The position numbers were made by a program, and so were the translations under genes. The notes beneath the pieces were generated by a model. That model saw only the letters and a program-made list of their open reading frames with translations, ran no database searches and was not told where the DNA came from. Source: Pseudomonadota bacterium (GTDB lineage Bacteria > Myxococcota > Myxococcia > Myxococcales > Myxococcaceae). From it: 9,226 nucleotides of DNA. Location of the stretch: contig JAFADT010000391.1 in assembly GCA_023424585.1 (NCBI GenBank), positions 1-9,226 on the forward strand. Direction: 5' to 3'. This document shows, in pieces, positions 6,494-9,226 of the stretch (positions within the stretch are counted from its first letter, which is position 1; each line of letters begins with the position of its first letter).

Positions 6494-6973
6494 CTACCCC
6501 TTCTTCGGCGGCGTGAACGTCACGCTGGTGCCCACCTTCTGGGCCACCTGCTCGAACCGGTCCTTCTTGCCCTGCTCCATGTAGAAGACCACCGACCACG
6601 TCGTCTTCCCGTTGCAGCCCACGTACGTCACCGTGTCCACGTTGCCGCTGCCGTCCGGCGCCGCGTCCGTGTCCGTCTTCGTGGCCGCCGGCTGGCCGCC
6701 CACCTTCAGCATCGTCCAGCCCTCGCCGCCGATGTTGGCGAGGATCTTCGTGCGGCACAGCTCCGCCTTCATGCCCGCGGTCTGCACCGTGCCCACGTCC
6801 ACCAAGAAGTACGCGTCGCCCGAGGGCGCCAGGAACTTCTCCGAGCCATCCACGGTGGAGCGCGTCCACGCCGCCGGGGCCTTCAGGGCGATGTTCTTCA
6901 CCGTGACGCTGCTCAACGCATCCGCGCTACCGCCCGCGGCCACCATCACGGCAACAAAGGTACTCAGGATCAT
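6494..6973 (-). CDS. Small exported protein encoded between kamD and kamE
   Basis: The 159-residue product is not one I recognise. The start ATG 6973 overlaps the kamD stop as ATGA and has GGAGG 4 bases upstream; the stop is 4 bases before kamE. Residues 1-19 (MILSTFVAVMVAAGGSADA) form a hydrophobic signal-like segment with an AxA-type cleavage site after Ala19, but it lacks the usual basic N-terminal residues. The mature part has two cysteines (73, 120), which could form a disulfide in the periplasm. Its layout (AAW near 35-36, F47, YFLVDVG 55-61, W86, then GKTTWSVVFYM and a KKDRFEQVAQKVGTSVTF tail) is reminiscent of small PsbP/Mog1-like or DUF1795-type folds; this is a weak, by-eye impression. 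The aminomutase is cytosolic, so an exported partner in its operon is unexpected. Coding is very likely from gene spacing, ribosome binding site and codon use; function unknown. Confidence 0.85.
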   Translation of the reverse strand: MILSTFVAVMVAAGGSADALSSVTVKNIALKAPAAWTRSTVDGSEKFLAPSGDAYFLVDVGTVQTAGMKAELCRTKILANIGGEGWTMLKVGGQPAATKTDTDAAPDGSGNVDTVTYVGCNGKTTWSVVFYMEQGKKDRFEQVAQKVGTSVTFTPPKKG

Positions 6974-8520
6974 GACGCCTCCAGCATTTCCAGGAACGGG
7001 TTGAAGTAATCCGGCGCCTTCAGCAGCACGCCGTCCAGGCCCTTGCCGCCGGTCTCCTCGCGCTTCACGTCGCCGAAGCGGCCCTTGCCGATGGCGGCGA
7101 CCATGCCCTCGGAGTGGCACTCACGCAGCAGCTCCTCCGCCTTCGCGAAGACCTCTCGCGCGCGGTTGGCGATCTTCCCGTCCTCGCGGACGGTGAACTC
7201 CTCGTCGATGCCCCGCGCCGCGCGGTGAATGTACGACGCGGACTTGAGCGCCACGTACCGGTCCGCGAGCAGCGGCGTGTGCATGGCCTCCGTCATCATG
7301 CCCAGCAGCTGGATGCCCTGCCGCGTCCAGATGGCCACCAGGTCCGCCATCACGTCGTACGCGTGGCTGAAGAAGATGTCCGTCTCCTTGTGCTTCGTGG
7401 GCGGCATGTACTTGAGCGGCGCGTCCGGGAAGCAGCGGCGCACCAGCATGGCCTGCGACAGCTCCAGGAGCAGCGTGTCTTCGCGGTACGGGTCGATCTC
7501 GTAGGAGTGCCCGATGCCCAGCTGCCAGTCCTTGAGGCCGGCGCGCTTGGCGAAGCACTCGTTGATGAACTGGCTGGCGATGACGGTGTGGGCCGCGTCG
7601 TAGGCGTCCGCGGTGGTGATGTAGTTGTCCTCGCCGGTGTTGATGATGATGCCGGCCAGGGCGCAGATGCGGCGGCTGAAGTACTGGTCGATGAACGTCC
7701 GCCGCATGTTGATGTCGCGGAAGAGGATGCCGTACATCGCGTCGTTGAGCAGCATGTCCAGCCGCTCGTACGCCGCGCAGAAGGCGATCTCCGACATGCA
7801 CAGGCCGGACGAGTAGTTGGTGAGCTGGATGTAGCGCTTGAGCTTGCGGCTCTCGTCGTCCAGGGCCTCGCGCATGATGCGGAAGTTCTCCTGGGTGGCG
7901 TAGGTGCCGCCGTAGCCCTCCGTGGTCGCGCCGTGGGGCACGTAGTCCAGCAGCGACTGCGCCGTGGAGCGGATGACCGCGATGACGTCCGCGCCCGCCT
8001 GGGCCGCCGCGCGGGCCTGGTCCACGTCGTCGTAGATGTTGCCGGTGGCGACGATGACGTACTTGTGCGGCGCGGGGGACATGGGGAACTGCTCGCGCAG
8101 GGCGTTGCGCTGGGCGATGCGGGTCTTCAGCTCCGCCATCGCCGCGCGAGCCTCCTCGCGCACGGCGTCGCGCAGGTTGGCCTCCAGCTCCGGCGACAGC
8201 GGGCCCAGCCTGTCCGTGGGCAGCGCGGTGATGCGCTCCACCGCGTCCAGCGGGCTGCTCGCGCCCAGTTGCAGCGCGCGGCCATACCAGTACGCCGCGC
8301 CCCGGTTGAGCACCCCGGCGGACTGAAGCTTGTCCACCATCAGGTTGGCCAACGGCACGCCGCGCGCGCCCGCGCCGGAGATGCCAAAGAAGCGCAGCAC
8401 GGTGCGCTCGTTGGAGACGGTGGTGTTGTGTTGGATGAGGTCGAAGATCGGGTTGACGATCTCGTCCGCCAGCTTGCGCGCCTCGGCAATCCGCGCGTCG
8501 TCGATGAACGGGCCTGACAT
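6970..8520 (-). CDS. kamD: Lysine 5,6-aminomutase, alpha subunit
   Basis: The 516-residue TIM-barrel subunit binds PLP, substrate and the adenosyl group, with KamE supplying cobalamin. Length and numbering match the clostridial enzyme: Arg184, Ser189, Ser238, Tyr263, Asp298 and Lys370, which I recall as active-site residues of that alpha subunit, are all present at exactly those positions. Recognisable blocks include RFFGISGAGARG (43-54), YVIVATGNIYDDVDQA (154-169), TTEGYGGTYATQENF (199-213) and IIINTGEDNYITTADAYDAAHT (split around 291-312). The enzyme should therefore be active if coenzyme B12 is available. ATG 8520 is preceded by TAGGGTG about 8 bases upstream. It is the first gene of the kamD-x-kamE-kal-kce operon; its stop overlaps the next start as ATGA. 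It converts beta-lysine to 3,5-diaminohexanoate; kamA and kdd, needed around it, are not in this window. Confidence 0.97.
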   Translation of the reverse strand: MSGPFIDDARIAEARKLADEIVNPIFDLIQHNTTVSNERTVLRFFGISGAGARGVPLANLMVDKLQSAGVLNRGAAYWYGRALQLGASSPLDAVERITALPTDRLGPLSPELEANLRDAVREEARAAMAELKTRIAQRNALREQFPMSPAPHKYVIVATGNIYDDVDQARAAAQAGADVIAVIRSTAQSLLDYVPHGATTEGYGGTYATQENFRIMREALDDESRKLKRYIQLTNYSSGLCMSEIAFCAAYERLDMLLNDAMYGILFRDINMRRTFIDQYFSRRICALAGIIINTGEDNYITTADAYDAAHTVIASQFINECFAKRAGLKDWQLGIGHSYEIDPYREDTLLLELSQAMLVRRCFPDAPLKYMPPTKHKETDIFFSHAYDVMADLVAIWTRQGIQLLGMMTEAMHTPLLADRYVALKSASYIHRAARGIDEEFTVREDGKIANRAREVFAKAEELLRECHSEGMVAAIGKGRFGDVKREETGGKGLDGVLLKAPDYFNPFLEMLEAS

Positions 8521-8830
8521 GCGCGCACCCTACCCGAGCCCCGCGTCCTTCGGCTCAAGAACACGGGCCTCCCCACCGTCAGCGAACGATGCCGCACCGC
8601 GCCTCTCGAATGGCGAGACGCATCACCCGGAGGCCCGCACCGAAATCTCGCGGCCCATTTCCACACCGAAAAGACGGTGGCACCCAGAACCGACGAATCG
8701 ATGTCTCCACCGGAGTGCCGATAACCGAGGCCTGCCTCCAGGCACCAACCCATTGGAATCACAGGAATGAAGAGGTCGGCACAGCGCGTGCTCTTGGGGT
8801 GGACCGGTCCCCGTCACCCCAGGAGCTCCC
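8521..8830. other. Divergent intergenic region upstream of kamD
   Basis: These 310 bases lie between kamD (minus) and the ankyrin mini-gene (plus). They are less GC-rich than the genes, and no open frame here shows family features or codon bias. They should contain the kam operon promoter, but I see no clear -10/-35 pair and no sigma-54 GG-N10-GC match on the minus strand. Visible structures are GCCTG-CCTC-CAGGC (8730-8743) and a larger repeat at 8796-8820: GGGGTG and CACCCC flank the perfect 10-bp palindrome GGACCGGTCC (8801-8810), ending directly at the AGGAG of the mini-gene. That last one could be an operator or a leader structure hiding the ribosome binding site. Confidence 0.35.
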
Positions 8831-8986
8831 GTGAACCGACGCTCGTTGATGCTCGCCGTCCTGCTGTCTGGCGCCCCCGTCCTCGCCGCCTACCACGGCC
8901 ACGCGCGCACGGTGCGGGCGCTGCTCGACGCCGGGGCGGACGCGTGCGCGGGCGACAGCCGGGGCAACACCGCCCGGGTGCGCTGA
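8831..8986 (+). CDS. 51-residue signal peptide plus single ankyrin repeat (remnant or micro-protein)
   Basis: GTG 8831 is preceded by AGGAG (8821-8825) at 5 bases, a strong ribosome binding site. The product starts VNRRSLMLAVLLSGAPVLA, a well-formed signal peptide (Arg3, Arg4, hydrophobic core, cleavage near Ala19). It runs straight into AYHGHARTVRALLDAGADACAGDSRGNTA (20-48), which matches the ankyrin consensus: xxGHxxxVxxLLxxGADxxxxDxxGxTA. One repeat cannot fold alone; ankyrin proteins need several. The joint LAAYHGH is exactly what an ankyrin LHLAA-x-GH helix reads, so an in-frame deletion between the signal peptide and the last repeat is likely. The frame then stops after VR, where another helix would be expected. 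Ankyrin proteins with signal peptides occur in proteobacteria. It may still be translated; function is probably lost. Confidence 0.55.
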   Translation: MNRRSLMLAVLLSGAPVLAAYHGHARTVRALLDAGADACAGDSRGNTARVR

Positions 8987-9044
8987 AGCCAGCACCCGCC
9001 AGCGGCCCCGAGCCCGCCGGCAACCCCTCGCGCCAGCCGTCCGT

Positions 9045-9059
9045 GGAGACCCGGTCTCC
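9045..9059. repeat. 15-bp palindrome downstream of the mini-gene
   Basis: GGAGACC-C-GGTCTCC is a perfect palindrome with 7-bp arms around one central base; as RNA it folds into a 6-bp stem with a CCG loop. Overlapping it, TCCCATCC (9057-9064) has an inverted copy GGATGGGA at 9094-9101. The palindrome could terminate the mini-gene transcript (59 bases after its stop, no T-run) or be an operator for the gene starting at 9221. Confidence 0.35.
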
Positions 9060-9162
9060 CATCCATCCGCTGAGGTTTCATGATTCCCTGGTGGGATGGG
9101 ATTAGTCGGCTTAATGCGTGATTTCCCGTCCATACAAAATTACCGCACTTTTCCAACTAGAC

Positions 9163-9193
9163 TTGACTCACCCCGGGGGGCTGGCCGCATAAC
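9163..9193 (+). promoter_or_regulatory. Probable sigma-70-type promoter for the gene at 9221
   Basis: TTGACT (9163-9168) matches the -35 consensus at 5 of 6 bases and CATAAC (9188-9193) matches the -10 at 4 of 6, with a 19-bp spacer that is slightly long. It sits in an unusually AT-rich stretch for this window (9101-9170) and 28 bases before the next ATG, giving a short leader. CCCCGGGGGG lies in the spacer. It is inferred, not proven. Confidence 0.45.
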
Positions 9194-9220
9194 ATCCCGC
9201 GTCCTTTCAGGAGCACAGGG

Positions 9221-9226
9221 ATGAAC
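9221..9226 (+). CDS. Start of a gene truncated by the right edge
   Basis: Only ATG AAC is visible. AGGAG (9209-9213) lies 7 bases before the ATG, and a promoter-like pair lies upstream, so a genuine start is likely. Nothing can be said about the product. Confidence 0.5.

Noticed and set aside
7114..8517. 467-codon open frame on the plus strand opposite kamD
   Set aside because: It is an antisense shadow caused by GC-rich codon bias; its composition is dominated by Arg, Val, His and Ala with no family features, while kamD opposite is fully conserved.
8330..8770. 146-codon plus-strand frame covering the kamD start and upstream region
   Set aside because: Half lies antisense to kamD, and the rest shows no codon bias or recognisable motif.
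8521..8830. Sigma-54 promoter for the kam operon
   Set aside because: A GG...GC arrangement near 8727-8746 on the minus strand has spacing 9 rather than 10 and poor flanking matches.
1..9226. tRNA, rRNA, CRISPR array, insertion sequence or integrase
   Set aside because: No cloverleaf, regular repeat-spacer pattern, transposase-like frame or terminal inverted repeats were seen on either strand.

Overview
The window is very GC-rich DNA with strong G/C bias at third codon positions, tight gene packing, frequent GTG starts and ATGA/GTGA stop-start overlaps. This fits a large-genome soil bacterium, most likely a myxobacterium of the Myxococcus/Corallococcus type. That assignment is inference from base composition and gene style; there is no rRNA or other marker here.

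Left part (1-2156, minus strand): a partial lipoprotein gene runs off the left edge (start 341). Upstream of it lie a class I SAM-dependent methyltransferase (434-1228) and a classical short-chain dehydrogenase/reductase (SDR, 1218-1994). These two overlap by 11 bp and form a two-gene unit.

Centre (2157-4339): a TetR-type repressor (minus) and a group A FAD monooxygenase (plus) diverge from an 89-bp intergenic region holding two nearly identical palindromes, 20 bp apart. The repressor resembles the tetracycline repressor along its whole length. The palindromes have tetO geometry with a symmetric base change at position +/-3, while the tetracycline-contacting residues are mostly replaced. The pair looks like a small-molecule-inducible oxidation switch with an unknown ligand. 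The SDR/methyltransferase pair next to it may act on the same compound.

Right part (4485-8520, minus strand): a tightly coupled lysine-fermentation operon, kamD - small secreted protein - kamE - kal - kce. KamDE is the B12/PLP lysine 5,6-aminomutase, Kce cleaves 3-keto-5-aminohexanoate with acetyl-CoA, and Kal removes ammonia from 3-aminobutyryl-CoA to give crotonyl-CoA. Lysine 2,3-aminomutase (kamA) and 3,5-diaminohexanoate dehydrogenase (kdd) are absent from the window. The striking feature is a 159-residue exported protein encoded between the two aminomutase subunits, overlapping kamD by 4 bp and ending 4 bp before kamE.

Right edge (8521-9226): a 310-bp divergent intergenic region, then a 51-codon gene encoding a signal peptide joined directly to a single ankyrin repeat, apparently the remnant of an internally deleted ankyrin protein. 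It is followed by palindromes and an AT-richer promoter region leading to a gene whose first two codons end the window.
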